A stretch of DNA of 29,819 nucleotides from WLMZ01 sp037140375. Its GTDB lineage: Bacteria; Actinomycetota; Acidimicrobiia; Acidimicrobiales; Ilumatobacteraceae. Under the pieces are notes generated by a model. It made no database searches. It worked only from the letters and a program-made list of their open reading frames with translations, and was not told the DNA's origin. The stretch's first letter is position 1; each line of letters starts with the position of its first letter. The position numbers and the translations under genes were made by a program. Below are positions 29,766-29,819 of the stretch, in pieces. The stretch spans positions 1 to 29,819 of the forward strand of contig JBAXER010000034.1 of the NCBI GenBank assembly GCA_037140375.1, read 5' to 3'.

Positions 29766-29819
29766 ATGAGCAAAGCAAAGTTTGAGCGCACGAAGCCGCA
29801 TGTGAATATTGGAACGATG
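29766..29819 (+). CDS. tuf: Elongation factor Tu, N-terminal end (partial)
   Basis: The first 18 codons read MSKAKFERTKPHVNIGTM, the unmistakable start of EF-Tu just before its GTP-binding P-loop; the gene runs off the window. EF-Tu delivers aminoacyl-tRNAs to the ribosome. Methionine replaces the usual isoleucine before GHVDHGK, a variation I recall from some Acidimicrobiia. It follows tRNA-Thr and tRNA-Met on the same strand and is probably co-transcribed with them. Confidence 0.95.
   Translation, partial: MSKAKFERTKPHVNIGTM

Overview
The window looks like chromosomal core sequence from a high-GC actinobacterium, most plausibly of the class Acidimicrobiia (Ilumatobacter-like freshwater or marine lineages). 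This is inferred from the GC-rich codon use, frequent GTG starts, an LPxTG-anchored surface protein, the style of the Pro/Ala/Thr-rich exported proteins, and an EF-Tu N-terminus beginning MSKAKFERTKPHVNIGTM. I saw no mobile element, phage gene or CRISPR array. The taxonomic call rests on memory of family sequences, not on a search.

Layout. Positions 1-150: the tail of an unidentified gene and a strong intrinsic terminator. 185-3531 (minus): a two-gene unit of a dimethylglycine/sarcosine dehydrogenase-type flavoprotein and a choline-kinase-like phosphotransferase. 3627-4037 (plus): ribosome-rescue factor ArfB. 4053-7075 (minus): a tight four-gene unit of two uncharacterised exported or membrane-anchored proteins, ApbE flavin transferase and a ferric-reductase-type haem membrane protein. 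7290-18818 (plus): a NADH-dehydrogenase-like (complex I) operon, nuoABCDHIJKLMN without nuoE, nuoF or nuoG, ending in an overlapping gene for an NDUFAF7/MidA-family methyltransferase. 18915-20171: an LPxTG cell-wall protein. 20259-22208: acetyl-CoA synthetase. 22293-26179: two tandem paralogous membrane-anchored proteins that look like inactivated metallopeptidases. 26198-26686 (minus): yajQ. 26768-26852: tRNA-Tyr with its terminator. 26996-28807: a Uup-type ABC-F ATPase. 28838-29338 (minus): a GNAT acetyltransferase. 29514-29819: tRNA-Thr, tRNA-Met and the first 18 codons of tuf.

How the parts fit. The dominant theme is membrane-linked redox. An 11-subunit complex I that cannot bind NADH through NuoF must take electrons from another donor, such as ferredoxin or reduced F420. 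It is co-transcribed with a likely assembly-factor methyltransferase and preceded by a perfect TGTGA-N6-TCACA operator-like site. Next to it and divergent lies the ApbE/ferric-reductase unit, which probably serves flavin-based electron transfer at or outside the membrane but shows no recognisable FMN-binding acceptor protein. The remaining genes are translation (arfB, ABC-F, tRNAs, tuf), acetate activation and envelope functions.

Most noteworthy: the NDUFAF7-like gene inside the nuo operon, the degenerate tandem metallopeptidase-like pair, the ApbE unit lacking an obvious substrate, and matching His/Asp-rich loops in NuoL and NuoM. There is no gene-free stretch over 300 bases; the largest gap (7076-7289) holds the nuo upstream region.
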